From Prinia subflava (Eukaryota; Chordata; Aves; Passeriformes; Cisticolidae): a stretch of 64,000 nt of DNA. A program made the position numbers and the translations under genes. The stretch lies in the NCBI RefSeq assembly GCF_021018805.1, contig NC_086250.1, positions 66,847,322 to 66,911,321 of the forward strand, given 5' to 3'. Numbering within the stretch: position 1 is the first letter of the stretch; every line of letters starts with the position of its first letter. This document shows positions 11,898-25,483 of this stretch, piece by piece. The notes beneath the pieces are model-generated. The model saw nothing but the letters and a program-made list of their open reading frames with translations, was not told the origin of the DNA and made no database searches.

Positions 11898-14895
11898 TTC
11901 CATATTGCTACCAGCTATAACAAGAAAGTGTTATAAATTCAATTTATGAACCCCTGTTGTATGTGTGTAGGCTTGCAAGGGGGGAGCCCTCCTGCAAGCT
12001 GACTGCCAGCACAGATGCATGCTCCTACATACACAGTGCAAAGCACTGCAGAAAAGCTCTGGAAACTTCAAATAACACTGGTGTGTAATGAGGAGTCTCA
12101 TGCAGATTTAAACCTATATTTGATTTGAATTTATTTAAATAACTGTGAGAACATGTGCCACCAAAGCCACTTTTCTCAAGACCTAATTGCAGTTAAGTCT
12201 TGAAGAACTCATCTTGTGCATGCATGTCTGCAATTCTAAACAGCTTTAAGATAAATGTAGATTAATGAAATGTCTTGAGAGTACTTGCCTATACATGCAC
12301 TTAACCTAAATGGATGAATAACTGATTATATGAATGTTTCATTACAGAGAGACAGAAGAGAGTCTAAAGTTTTTAATTTAAATGAAGAAGGCTGGGACTG
12401 ACTTTTGTACGTGTCCAAATTGTATTCACGTGTCTCCTTGCTAGGAGTCTGCCACTCATTTACAGTCTGATCTCATCCCTCTCCAACAGGAGCAGATGGG
12501 GATTCTTGAACTTGGCCCAAATTCCTAGAAAGTCTCTGCACTGACATTTTGTAAAGGTGTGAGAGGAGCTGGGAATTTGGATGGCAGAGGGTGTAGTAAC
12601 AGAGAATGGTACAAGGATGAAGCAGCAACACTTCCCTGCACATCATTCAACACCGTGGCAGTGACTGTGAATACAGAATGTCTCAGTGTGGCAGAATAAA
12701 TGCTCCTCTCTTGCCATCTAGGTGACATCTGACATGGATATTCTTTGCTTGATTGTTATGTTCCCCATCACTCCCCCTCACTCCCCCCCATTTAATTAGC
12801 TCAGAATTATCATTCTTAGTGACATTTCCAATTTGGAACATCCTGATACTTGAGTCTTTCCCTCCCTCCTCTCTTGTTGATATTTGTATGGGAATTTTGA
12901 CTATTTTGTGGATATTTTGAAGCCTGTGCTGAAGATGGGTCTGAAAGGCACATGCAGATATTTCCTATTCCTCTTTCTCTGGCACATGCCTGTGTGTTTC
13001 CTTGTGTTCCTGACATTGCTGCTCCTGCCTGAGGGAACCTGGGAAGGAGGGCTCAAATCCCAGGGGATTTTTAACAAGAACCGGTTCCGCTACCCATTGT
13101 TATCTAATGGAACAAGCAGAGATGAGTGTATGTACTACTGGAAACAAAACAGAGGGGGAAAATTTGGGTTGTTATATTTAGTTACAATAACTTTAACATT
13201 TTCCACATGGAAACATGATTCTGCCTTTTTTTAACAGGCAATTCTCCCTTGCAAGTCAGACTGGTAATCCCGTTTGCCCACGACTTTTCTGATTGAGTTC
13301 TTGTTTGCTTCTTCAGGGGTTGGAGTTTTTGTGAGCAATCTTACAAGTTGATTTTTCAAAATTTAAAGCAAAACATTAAAGGTAACAGTGAGTGCTTCTG
13401 GTGGAGAAACTTCTAAATACAAAATCCTTTTGCTTCTCTCAAAACATTAAATATTCACACCAAGAAAAGTCTGGAAGCGCTTCTTGAAAATGTGTAACTT
13501 CAGCCTCTGTGCCAACAAGATTTGTGTTAGAATGAAATTGCCATATTGTGTCTGACTGCAGTTGTCTCTGTATTAATTACATGTCTACTTGCATGGTAGG
13601 CTTTTCAAAGGAGAGCTGAGCACATCTTTTGTTCATTAGTAGCATTTAATTAGTAGTGTTATTTTAATATGTGGAAAACCCGTGTTTCTGCATGTGTGTA
13701 AAATTGCTCACTAAGATGAATTACTGCTTTGCAAATCATTTTCAGTTCCTGAACTTAAAGTTGTTGCCCTTTTTCTTAAAGTTTCAGTTTATCAGTTATT
13801 TGTTCCACTGTTCCAACACAAAAGTCAGATATTGTTAATTTATGTATTTTAAAGCTCTGGGACTGGGTGACAGCATGTAACAGAAGATTGAAGCAGGGAA
13901 GGGAATCACTGCTGGTGAGTGATTAGATAGATGCTGCTTTTTAGTGCCTAGCAAGAAAACTGGCAGATGTGTAGGCTGCAAAGCCGGTATCTGTTGATTG
14001 CAGGCTGCTGGAGTTATTATCTGTTATACCCAGCTCTGACAAGCATGGACCAATCTTGTGTGCATCTCTCAGTGTAGGAGCCCTTTGCTGTCTCTCACTG
14101 CTTCCTTCCTTCTTTGTCTTTCTCTGTGACAAAACAGCCAGCACCGAGAATGGGTCATGCCAACCACCCTGCTGCTATGAACGTTTCAGAAATTCCACAG
14201 CAGCTTCCAGGCCCCTCTGGCACCAGTGCAGTGCTCTCCCCTCAGGGTGCCCTATAAACCACGTGCAGTTTGTACCCAAATGTTTGTGCCTCTGGTCCCG
14301 CAGGAAGCACAATGCCATTTGGCACTGCTGTGAAAGCCACACCAGAGAAAATGCAAGGAATAGTCCGCCTTTCAAGCTGAATATTCAGGCAGCTGCTTTT
14401 GAGCAGCAAGCCTGCCAGTTCTCTGGATGCAATGGATAATAGTGTCCCTTGCTGTTCAGTCTCCTCCTGTGCAAGGAACAGACCTCAGCTGACATTTCTC
14501 CTCAAGCTTTTTACCCCCATTTTCAGGCCTGCACATGTGTTTGTGGTTTTCTTTTTAACTGTAAGATACAGTTCCTATAGGGAATCTTAATTCACTTCTT
14601 GTCTGACAAAGGTCCTCTTGTCTGTTTTACAAGAAACATATGCTGACATCCACTCAATTCATCAAGTATTCATCAAGTATTTGGCAGCATAATTATATAT
14701 GAAGAGTTTTTCAGACCATACACCTGCTGAAAGATCTGGCCTACAGTATGTATTTTTCCCTAGATTTTGATACTCAACACTTGGAAAATAACACAAATAT
14801 GGTTGAGGCATAACCATCAGTATTAAAAAATCTGCAATTTTTTATTTCAGTCTTAACTATTGGTTTTATATTTATTTTACTTTAATGAAAGCAAA

Positions 14896-14911
14896 ATATA
14901 TATATATATAA
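14896..14911. repeat. (AT)n microsatellite
   Basis: This is an uninterrupted alternating A/T run of about 16 bases. Confidence 0.9.
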
Positions 14912-17900
14912 CCCACACTTGCTAATGCACAGATTGTGTAAAGAATTTAGGCATCAAAAATGTCAAGTGCTAAATGAAACTTCACATTTTGGTGACTGTG
15001 AAGTTAATTGGAGACTCCTTGGATCCTTGTCTTGTTGCCTTCTTCAATGGTAAATTGGGACCTAATAAGAAGAAATCACCTGGTATTTTCTGAACCTCTC
15101 ATGGAGCATAGGTTTTAGCAGCAGCTGGTGAGTTGATATCCTGACTCTGGAAATCTCAGGGATGACTGGCTGGCCATGAGCATTTTATGCAAATTTCAGG
15201 TCTGCTGACAGTTGTGCAGTTCTTGTACACCCACTCCTGCCTGTGCTCTATGGGATTCAGCTTAAATGGCTTTGCATGCAAAAGTCCTGGATATCAAATG
15301 GTTTAACTTGCTTTTTGTGAGCCAGTTCTGCAGTTGGCTGTCTGTCTGTCTGGTTACCTCGAGAGAGAACAACATTTGTGCTAACTTTCACAGCGAATGT
15401 ACCTGGAGAGTTTCTCTGATCAGTGACCTGTTTTATTGATGTCTGAGCTCTGCACATCTGTGACACTCAGCTTTTTTCTCTCCCCATTAACACAGATGCA
15501 GAACAGGCAGATGTTTTTATGAAATGGATGCGAAACTGAATCACAGAATCTTCAGTGCTCTGTGTCCATCTTTGCCATTGTCACAGTCTGTATGTCAGAG
15601 CACATGGATGAGCAACAGGCAGCAATGGGAATGGGATGGGGCAGCCTTCTGACCCCTGAGAGGGTTGGCCAACACTCTGTATGTGATACAGCCACTTGTA
15701 GTGATATAGATGTTGAGGAGATCAGTGTTACTCCAGCTTCCACATCCTTTTTTTCCCCGCATTTGAAATTTTTAAGGAATAAGTGTCTGATGCACCAAAT
15801 AAAGCCAATAGGTAGGGACAAGCTCTCAAATGAAATTAAAGGCAAGACTTCTGCAATCCATATAAGGACACATTGCCATTTCCCCTTTCCATCAGCTGGG
15901 ACAGAGCAACTGGATGCTCCTTGTATAGGGGGAGCAGTTGTTTTTATAGCAGCTGCCAAAGTAGGACTGGTTGGGTCTTTGGGAGGGCATGAATGAGTGC
16001 AGGACGCCTCCAGCTTAACTGGGACAACTGTGCTTGTTGGCTTTCCAAAAACAAGGGGAAGTGTGTTGGGGGAGAGTGGGAAAGTCCTATGCATGGGCAG
16101 CTGTGAGAGTTTGAGCTCTGGGGTGGAAATCTGCCAGTGCAGCTCCTGACCACAGAGTGAACGATGTCTGTTATGGGTCATGGGAGATACCCTGCCTGTC
16201 ACTTGCACAGAAAGTGACAGAGCCACTACAGATGTTTCTTTGTTCAGTACTTTCGCCTTTTGGTGAATATGCAATTTACTGGGGATTTTTAATGCTAACA
16301 TCCAAATTGTTTAATTTAGTGATTCTCTGGTTTCTAAGAAAATGCTTTGCAGGTCTCCATCTCATTACTGCCTTTATTCAAAGTGGTGATCCAAGCAGGA
16401 GACTAATAATAGAATTTAACACTGTTGCTTTTGATTTGAGAACTGCATGAAGAATGGTGTCAAATTAAAATACTTAGTGTTTTGTGTGTTGCTCTTTGTA
16501 GTCTGAACCCTTTTTGTGACAAGTGGCAATGAATTTTCTACAATTCTGTGACAAAGCAAATGGCTATCTATTTCTAATTGCTACTGGTTAGGAATGTGGT
16601 ATGTGTGTCATGCAAGAGAGATTGATTAGAGTCATTAATGATATGAAATGAAAATGTCAGTGTAAAAATAAGCAACATAGTAATTGCATTTTTTATTACA
16701 CTTTTTGATTTGGATTTTGCATCATTAAAAAAGGATCTTACACACAAAAAGGAATCTTGTCCTGAAAAACAGAACATCTGAGAGGAAAAAAGCCCTCTCA
16801 ATTATTGCAGTAAACTGAGTCCCAGGAGATTGGGGAGTATGATTTGTTTCAATAATTGCATGAAAAATATATAGGGGAAAAATAGAAGCAATATATATTC
16901 TGCTTTAGAATCACGATGAGAGAACTGGGTTGCATCTCAACATGAGCACATGATTGTTTTCAGGACTGGCAGAAGCAGTGGAAACACTTCCAAACAGACC
17001 CTAGTGATTCCATGCCTGGAAGATGTGGAAGGAAATAAATGTTCTTATTAGTATGTTATTTTCTTTTAATAAGCTGCAGTGCCTTGTTACAAGAATTGAG
17101 GCCTTGCTTTAATAATTTACAACGTTTTTAAGACTAGGATCTGATGTCCAGACACTTCTCCTTTTACCTTACCACCGAAATGTCATCAGTAGCTGCTAGT
17201 CCTAAATCCTTCTGTGCTGCTGAGAGCCATCCAAGTGCTATTTTTGCAAAATGGCTTACTGAATGGCTTTCCCTGCCAGCCTCCCCCTTCCTCCCTCCAC
17301 AGACTCTCTTATCTCTGAATTTGCCTTCTCCAGAGGTTTGGAAGGCAGAGGAGCCTCGAGCTCTCTGCTCCATGGAACGCTCTCCTGAGCCTGCGACTTT
17401 CTGGTGGGAAAACAGAGGGAAGGAGAGGTGCATGCCCCTCTGCCGTTGTAAGGGGATTTTATGACAGGCTTGTAAAAGCTGGAGAGGTCAAAACCAGACT
17501 TGGTCAGTGCAAGGCAGGAGAGAAGACCTCTCCGGGAACAGAGAGGAAGAGTGGCCTCTTCTGTATGGCAGCGGGAATGCCTCCTGCCTCTCAGTGCCTT
17601 CGTTGAGATGATGGCTGCAGTGAGAGCATTGCAGGTTTTCTCATGAGCTCTGTGGTCTCATCCAGATGTGCTAAAATATCTCCTGCAGCGGAGATTATAA
17701 AAAATTGTAGAACAGATTTTTAAATTTCTGCTGTGTTTGACTCCTGCTCTAAAGAAATTGTTAATCTACCTGTTTATATCTCTGCTGTCCCTGTGTTAGC
17801 AAAGGCTCAGCTCTGCTCACATTGGAACTTAACCAGCCAGTTTGATGTTCTGTATATTCATTAGCATTAAATGTCAACACCTGGAGCTTAAAATCAGATG

Positions 17901-18590
17901 AACAACTGGGTTTAAATCACATCTTGTTTTGGATTAAAATCAAGAATGAAAAATTTTGGCTCAAAAACTTCCTTGGCAGGAGCAGACTTCAGGGGTGTGT
18001 AGGTGCGCTACACCTCACCCTGGGGCAGGGAAGGAGTGAGAGGCCTCTTGAAGTTCCCTCCAGCCCAGTTTTCCATGTTTCTACAAAAATGTGATTACAG
18101 TGGTTGCTGGCTGTGCAAATTGCTGTAGATAAATTGCTTTTGGCAACTTGAGCGTGTTTTATGGCTGTGTCTGTCACTGAAGCTGATGCAGTCTCCTGTG
18201 GGAGCAGCGTTACAGGTGCATCCGTGCGCGTCTGCAGCGTCGTGTGAGGCTCCCCAAGGCCACTGCTCTCCCCAGCACTCCTGCATGTGTGACTGTGGAG
18301 AGCTGCAGTCTTAATATTGCTCACATTCCATGAGGAGTCAAATAAACTGAGGACAATAAACTGATTTTAGTAGAGTAGCTCCTGCTCATGCCAGCTGAGA
18401 GTCTAACCTGATGCTGTTTGTAGTTGTATTTTGTCTGATTGTGCAATCTCAGTGTAAAAATTTGAAATATTGAATATATGGGTCTTATTTTCCATGTACA
18501 CCTAATTTCTGAGCTCCTTAATTCATGGTACACAACCTGGCATGCATATATAAGGTTGCCTTTATTTAAGACTGCAAATACTTAGGTATT

Positions 18591-18722
18591 GGAAAAAAAA
18601 TAAACAAACCTCCAAACCAGTCAAAAAACTCCACAATCCCTCCCCACCCCAAAAAACCACACAGAAAACAAACAAAAAAATTGAAACATCAACCACAACA
18701 AAACTATCCCCCACACAACCAG
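18591..18722. repeat. A/C-rich low-complexity segment
   Basis: About 130 bases are composed almost wholly of A and C on this strand, with blocks such as 'ccaccccaaaaaaccacac' and 'aacaaacaaaaaaattg'. On the other strand it is G/T-rich, resembling the + strand segment at 25376-25483 in composition. Confidence 0.8.
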
Positions 18723-19221
18723 ACAGTAAGAATATCAGGTTGATCACTTAAAAACAGAGTATTCTGAAACACTGTCTTGACATTTTCCATCTATTTAATA
18801 CTTGGAGCTCTGTTCCAATTTATTTTTAAACAAGTGCTCTGGGAAAACAAATGAAAATGTTTCAAGTATTTCCACACAGATTTATTTTAGTAGAATTTAT
18901 TCTGAAACTCATTTTTGTTGAAAAACATTACTGGGCCAGATTTATCCCTGGAGTAATTGCCCTTGATTTTTAATAGCATTGCAGGAAGGGTAAATTTGGC
19001 TTGTGTTTAATTTATAACACAGGAAATATGTACAGCTACAGAACATCTTTACCCAGGGCATGGTGCACAAGGGGAAAACACGCATGTTTCTCTCAGTACT
19101 TTGTTAATTTAATTGTAACAACAGATGCAGCATTTCATTTGTTTGACTGTTGTTTCTGAATTCCTAATCCAACTGTACCCCAGCTCTGGGCCCACAATGT
19201 AAAAAGGGCAGAGACCTGTTG

Positions 19222-19655
19222 GAGTGAGCTCAGAGGCCCAAAGATGCTCAGAGGGCTGGAGCACCTCTGCTGTGGAGACAGCTCGGAGAGTTGGGGTTGT
19301 TGAGCCTGGGGAAGGGAAGGAAGGCTCTGGGGACACCTTAGAGCCCCTTCCAGTGTCTAAAGTGGCTGCAAGAGAGCTGGAGAGGGACATTGGACAAGGT
19401 GGAATGGCTTTAGACTGAAGGAGGGCAGGTGTAGATTGGGTATTAGGAAGAAATACTTTACTGTGAGGGTGGTGAATTGCTGGAATAGGGTGCACAGAGA
19501 AATGGTGGCTGTTTCTATCCCTGAAGTGTTCAAAGTCGGGCTAAACAGGGTTTGGAACAACCTAGCCTAGTGGAAGGTGTCCTTGCCCATAGCAGGGGTG
19601 TTGGAACTAGATGATCTCTTAAGTTCCCTTCTAGTCCAAACCTCTGTATGATACT
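19222..19655 (+). mobile_element. CR1 LINE 3' fragment (about 430 bp)
   Basis: Recognisable CR1 landmarks appear in order: 'gatgctcagagggctggagc', 'acctctgctgtggagacag', 'gttggggttgttgagcctgg', 'aggaagaaatactttactgt', 'gagggtggtgaattgctgga', 'cccatagcaggggtgttgga', and finally a degraded 'ttcccttctagtccaaacc' tail. This is the C-terminal end of ORF2 plus the 3' UTR, 5'-truncated and full of mutations. The frame is broken and no reverse transcriptase core is present. Confidence 0.93.
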
Positions 19656-20417
19656 CAAAGTGTGTCTGTTTTCTCCAGCTAAACACTGAGTGAAAAGCCT
19701 CAGATCTTCTTGAAATGTTAAGCAATTTTTGCAGCTCTCTCTCTGCCTCAATAATTTGTTGTTTTTGCTGATAGCACTTGGTTTTGAATCTGTGAGATGT
19801 CTTCCTTTCAGCTTATACCAACACCTGTTCCTTCCTGTGTTCAGAGAAAGAAAAATGCCACAAGAGAGACTTCCTTCCTCTTTTCTTTGGGTTTGTTTTT
19901 TATTCCCTCTTCTCCTCCCTTTTTAGGTTACAACATGCTCAAAGTTAATTTAAAAATGGAGCTCTCTAGGAGGTGCAGTTTAGGCACAATTATGTTCAGT
20001 GGCATTTGGTATGTGTTCAAGAAAGTGCTTCCATTAAAGGCATTTCTTAAATTGGAAACCAGAGTAGTAAACTAGTGAGTGCTACTTGTGTTTGGTGGCC
20101 TGGAAATAACAGAACCCTTTCTACGGGTATTTCCAGTGGTGCAGTTTAGATTGCTTTCAAACAGAAATTTGTGCCTCTTGCTTAACCAGGACACACAGAA
20201 ATGAGAGGTTTCCAGCTGTGTTATGGATAGTGGTATGTGGCTACATCTGTGGCTGGGGAGAGCAGCAATTGTGCTCAAGGGCTTCCTTCACCTGTGTGGA
20301 TGTCCTGGCTCCAGGAGAGGAGTGGCATCTCTCTCACTGCTGGACTGCTTCTGTGCACCAGTACAAGCACCCTCAAAATGTGTTCATCCCATTCTCATAC
20401 AGATGTCATCAGTTAGA

Positions 20418-20720
20418 GAGTCATGGAAGGCTTTGAATTGGAAGAGACCATTAAAGTTCACCTAGTCCAACTGCCCTGCAGTGGGAAGAGGCATCTTTCA
20501 CTTGATTGTGTTGCTCAGAACTCCATCCAGCCTGACTTGGAACACATCCAGTGATGGGGCATCCACAGCTTCTGTGGGCAACCTGTGCCAGTGTCTCACC
20601 ACCCTCACCACAGAACATTTCTTCCTTGGGGACCCTTCTCTCCATTCCTTTAAAAAGTTTGGCTTCCAGGTGTGAAAGCCCTTTTCTCTCTTCGATTTTC
20701 CCAATCTTTAGGACTTTCTT
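20418..20720 (-). mobile_element. CR1 LINE 3' fragment (about 300 bp)
   Basis: The + strand shows the reverse complement of a CR1 3' end: 'agtcatggaaggctttgaat', 'tggaagagaccattaaagtt', 'cacctagtccaactgccctg', 'gatggggcatccacagcttc', 'gggcaacctgtgccagtgtc', 'accaccctcaccacagaa'. It lies about 760 bp from the + strand CR1 at 19222-19655, with the two 3' ends facing each other. The 5' boundary near 20720 is uncertain. Confidence 0.93.
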
Positions 20721-23700
20721 GCTTAATGGTTTACTGCCCTTCCTGTACAGGGAGGAAGGGTCTTTTCACTCGTGTGTAGCAGGTAGGAGGGGGTTGTATG
20801 CTGTAGATCCCAGGAGCACATTGCTCTCATTATTTAGATCATTGCTTCAGACCAACATCAATGGCACTTGCAGTCATTTTGTTATCTGGGTAATTAATCC
20901 ACAAGGTATTGCACACAATGTGGTGAATAATACAGGAAATTATTAAACTGAGTACTTTCTATGGGTTTATATCATACTGTATGTGAAGCTGGAAGTAACG
21001 GGCATGCTGGAGATAGTGTAAAAAGCAGTGGCAGGTTGGATTTCTTCAGTGTTCTGTAGTTTATGAGCTGCACTTTCTAACTTTTTTGATTTTTGCTTTA
21101 AAAAAGCAGTTTGGGAATCTAAATTCTCTGGAGTTCTCATAACCATAGGGGGAAGGAGAGAGTGCCTGGAAGCTGCTTGAGAGTGATGATATTTGACTTT
21201 AGTGCTGAACATAGCTGCTTTGATTTGCCCTCTGGATAACCATGCTAATGCTATAAGGAGCTTGCTTTCCCATTTTAGCTGCAGCAGTTAAAGGCCTAAA
21301 GGTAGGTGACATGAATGCGTCTATAAATATGTATGTTTTAATCAAGCCATTGTTTATAATTAGATAATAATCATAATGGTGTAAATAAGGGTTAGAGTGG
21401 GAGTTATAAAAGGTCTTAAGCAGGAGAGAGACAAGTGGTTGATGTCTTTCGTTTTTAGCTGAGGTATTGAGTAAGATTTAGAGATGGCAGTTGCAGCTGA
21501 ACAACGCTGATTCATCTGATGTAAGGAAGGGTAGAATGAGGTGTGAGATACTGGATGAAATTCTTGTCGCCTTGGCCTTTTGTGTCTACCTTACTCATTT
21601 AATATACTGTCTCCTCCTGCTTCTCAAGTCACTTGTTGAAGTACTGAAGCTGTCCCACGGGAGGTTTTTGGAAAGGGATATTTAAAAGACATGTTCAGAG
21701 GTTTTTCTACTAAATGGATGTCAGCACTTTCTAGCAATAGAAAAAAATCCTAGATGGGATAAAAAACTCTGAAATCTGCATAGATCTCTTTTCCCGATAG
21801 AGAGTTTGTGCTGTAGTCTTCCCAAACTTACCCATCTTGGCTCTACTATAAAATTACAAATTTGTTACTTCCCTGCTAGTGAGAGTAGTACTTCTGAGGG
21901 TGAGCAGGCAGAATTGCTGGCATGAATTTTAGTAAACCTGCTGTTACTGTGTGGGAAAGTTCATCTATTGATTTCAAACTTTTAATGTTCCTATTGTAAT
22001 TTTTTATCACTGTGTGAATTTAACTAAACATTGTTTTCCTGGAAGCACTTTGTTTTCAATGGTAGTTAATGTTTATGTTGAATGGAAGCCATAAGAGAGC
22101 ACTGAGCACTGTAGGGTGCAGATCAAAATTAATTTGTAGACATACACTTCCTGAATGAAAACCTGCACTCCTGCCCAGCCAAAAAGACTTGCTGCTTATT
22201 CCACCAGGCCCTGAGGTGTATGTGTAATTAAGTGTGTTGGTAAGAGGGAAATGGCTCTTGAAAAGAGGATTTTTCACCCAAAACTATGGAGTAGATGGCT
22301 TAGCTGCATATGAGATGGTGCCATGCCGGTGGGCTCTCAGGGGGTGGTGTCACCCTGCTCAAAGACGCATAATCCTGTATCTCATGCAGGCCAGTTTGCA
22401 GCAAACAGGTTACTAGTGCTGGCAAGGTCAGGTTTGGGGATGAAGGTGGCAACCATCATCTTTTTTATCTGGGAAATCAGCTGAACACTTGAAATGTGAG
22501 CAGGATGTCACCTTTTTGTGAAAGATGAGCTGACAGTGTCTTTGTCTAAGGTCGCAATGTTGGCTGAGCACAGTCAGTAAAATGTGCAAAAGTTCTACTA
22601 TTTGTAAGTCCCAAAGGCCTTTGGCTTCCAGGAAGATAGAGTATGAAATTGGAATAATGATTCAGTTGTCTGTGTAGACTTATGGAACACAGTGACTCCT
22701 TCAAGTATGTGTGAACAGTGAGGTTCCTCTAATTTTTGTTCCAACTGCCGTTTGTAAAATATATATATAACATGCTGTCTAATGAAAACTCGAATAGGAT
22801 TGATATTTTGTCATTTCAGAGTTAAATTCTGATTAGGGATTCTAATCTTTTCATACAAGTTGTTCTGTAGGGTTCAAGGGATCTGAGTCTCTGCTCTAGC
22901 CAATTGTGGCTTTGCTGGTACAGCTGTTCCCACTCTGGAGTAACTTTGCTTGATACTGATACAGATAGATCCCTGTGCTGATTTTTAGTAGTGGCACAGG
23001 AGCTGCAATCCCAGCTGACTCTGCCTGTCTCTTCTGAGAGTTTTTCTTCCTTGCAGGGCTGTTTGCTCATGAACGTACAACAAAAGTTTCTCCAGTATGG
23101 GGAGCTGGGACTGGCTGGAGCAGAGTGTTGTCTGCTGGAAAGATGCTTAAGACCCACATCTGGATGAGCAGACACTGTTCAGCCCATATTCAGCATCTTC
23201 ATTGCCAGTTGCAGTGTGCTGCCATTGGTACCTGTGGTGTTGCTGCTCTCAGCAGTGCTGGAAAGGCACAGGCAAGAAAACAAGGAGTATTAATGAGAAA
23301 TCTGTGCAGGGGAAGGCTCCTGGGTTACTTCTGATAGCCTAGCTTCATAAACAAATGCTTTTCTAAACTGGAAGTGGATCCTATTGCTGCCTTTGTGTTT
23401 CTACATAACTTTTCTGACCTTTTGTCAGTGGGGGATCAGTGGGACAACATCCTCTGTGCAGGCAGGCTGCTGGGTTCAGTGTATCAGGTCAGAATCCTGT
23501 GTTTAATATCACATATCTCAATATGAAAAAAGTTATGGCTGGTTTGTTGACATTCACATTAAAGGATGTCTATTAACATTCTTAGATGAAATATGACTTA
23601 ATTGTAGCAAACATTTGCTTGAATCTCAAACACTAATGTACGTGTTAAACTCACATTGGGGAAGTGGCTGAAGGTGCAGTATTTCCACCCTGCTGAGCAC

Positions 23701-25375
23701 CGAGGCTGTTAAGGAATACATGCTGTTTTAAAGAGGACACATTTCGACAAATGGGTCTCTGTCTTATTAGGAACATGCTCAAAAAGAACGTGCTGTATTC
23801 ACCAGTGGGATAGGAAAGCCCTCAGGCTCCCAGCTCTCATTCTGGCTTTTCAATGTGGATTTTTGTCTTGGAGTCATTTCTGAGAACATATTTACTAGTG
23901 CAGCTTAAAAAAGAATGTGTTTAATGTGTCTCTTTTTGTCACTGAGCTGATAAATCCACAGACAAATAACAAAAAAAAATCACTGGGGACTTTGGTAATA
24001 ACTTGGGAAGGAAGAAATTCATAAAAATAGGCTTGGGGTGAAAATAGCGTCAATCCTTTAGGCATGAGACTTCTAAATCCCTGGTGTTTGTTGTGCAGCA
24101 CCAAGAAGTTCACAGCCTCTGTGTTATTAACTCTGACATCTTTCTAAATTTTATTCTGTGTATCTCTTAATCCATTACTTTGTACCTTACTTTATACTTC
24201 ATCAATTTAATTTTCTAGACTTCTTTCAGCAAATTACCTGTTTGGATTTTGTCTCTCTTGATTTTAAAGCAAGCATTTGTTCAATCCTAAAAAAAGAGTG
24301 GTTAACATGAAATGGCTCCAAAATGTCTGACAAAATGCTGTCTATAATAGAACAAAGCATAGTGTTGTTGTAATTTATGATGTTTCTTATTGATTTGCTC
24401 ATCCAAAAAAGTCTGTCTTTTTCTCTCTGCATTTGGTATCCAACATGTCCTGCGCTGACAACCACAGCTTGTTCCAGAGTAATTTGAGGCTCAGCAACTT
24501 GCTCAGCATCACAAATCCAGTTTTTTGGTAGAGCTGAGAATAGAGCTTCTCTCTTCTGTCATGGCTCAGTTCCTCACTGTAATTATGGGGCAGCTTTCCT
24601 ACTGACTGAGTGAGCCTCTGATGTGACCAAGCCCATTATAATGAACAGTGCTACTTCAAATTTTGATGAATTCTCCTCGTTCAGTAATTTTTTGAAGTTA
24701 AAAAATACAATTCCTCAGTGAATCATGGCAAAATATGATTGTATAATTAAAAAAAAGAAGCAGATGTTAATGTCCTACTTTGCAGTCTCGAGTTCTCCAC
24801 TGCTTGTTGAGCAAGCAGGTTGAGCAAGTGATTGTGTTGTAAGATGGTAGACAACTGTGGTGGATGGAGGAACTTGGGCAACTTGAGTTAAAATGTTTGA
24901 AATTGCAGTTTGGCCTGCTTTACTCAGGTTTATGGGACTAGTAACAGGTCTTAAGATTTTACAGTAAAGGGGCTTCCACCTCCTTTTATTTTTCTAAGAA
25001 ACAGTGCTCACATTTGCAGATCACCTTTCCTGCAGCGAGGTGCAGCCCCAGGAATTAGCAATGGGTGAGATGCCTACATAAATATCAATTCACCTTTCAC
25101 CCTTAGTCATAAGGGAAGTTCTTCTAGTAAATCCATAACATCTTTGTAGGTTAGACAGTCACAGAGAAAACTAGTAATTAATTTAGTGATAGCAAGCACA
25201 AGAGGCAGTGCTTGTGTGATGTGACATGGCACAATGTGTCCTCTGGAGTACTGACTGTTCACCTGTGATTATTTGTTGGAGTGCTTCTGCTTGGAAAACA
25301 GGAGTGTGCTTTTTTAAAAGTCTTGGAGGCCCCCATGGGCTCATTGAAATTTTAATTACAATTTTTCTCTGTGTG

Positions 25376-25483
25376 GTGGGTTTTTTTTTGGGGGGGGGAG
25401 GGGGGGGCTTGTTTGTTTGTTTTTGTTTGTTTGTTTTGTTTTTGGTGGGTTTTGGTGATGTTGTTGTTGGGGTTTTTTAATAG
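25376..25483. repeat. G/T-rich low-complexity segment with long G runs
   Basis: A T run leads into nine G (25390-25398), one A, and eight G (25400-25407). Repeated 'gtttgttt' and 'ggtttt' blocks follow. The double G run has the composition needed for an intrastrand G-quadruplex. It has no coding significance, although an 84-codon frame passes through it. Confidence 0.85.

Larger units (their letters stand above)
11427..19221. other. Noncoding stretch with no recognisable gene
   Basis: The sequence is AT-rich and unique. It contains (TA)n runs at 11881-11897 and 14896-14911 and the A/C-rich low-complexity segment at 18591-18722. The longest ORFs (for example 249 codons on the minus strand at 15552-16301) show no recognisable domain and overlap an equally open plus-strand frame. 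A small cluster of CpGs lies at about 18205-18243. Confidence 0.55.

Noticed and set aside
15552..16301. 249-codon minus-strand ORF
   Set aside because: I see no domain, signal peptide or splice context, and an overlapping + strand frame of 144 codons is equally open. Treated as chance.
19224..19418. Small ORFs inside CR1 copies (also 20481-20946, 50603-50972, 53764-54087)
   Set aside because: They are remnants or antisense shadows of the CR1 3' end and contain no intact reverse transcriptase or endonuclease.
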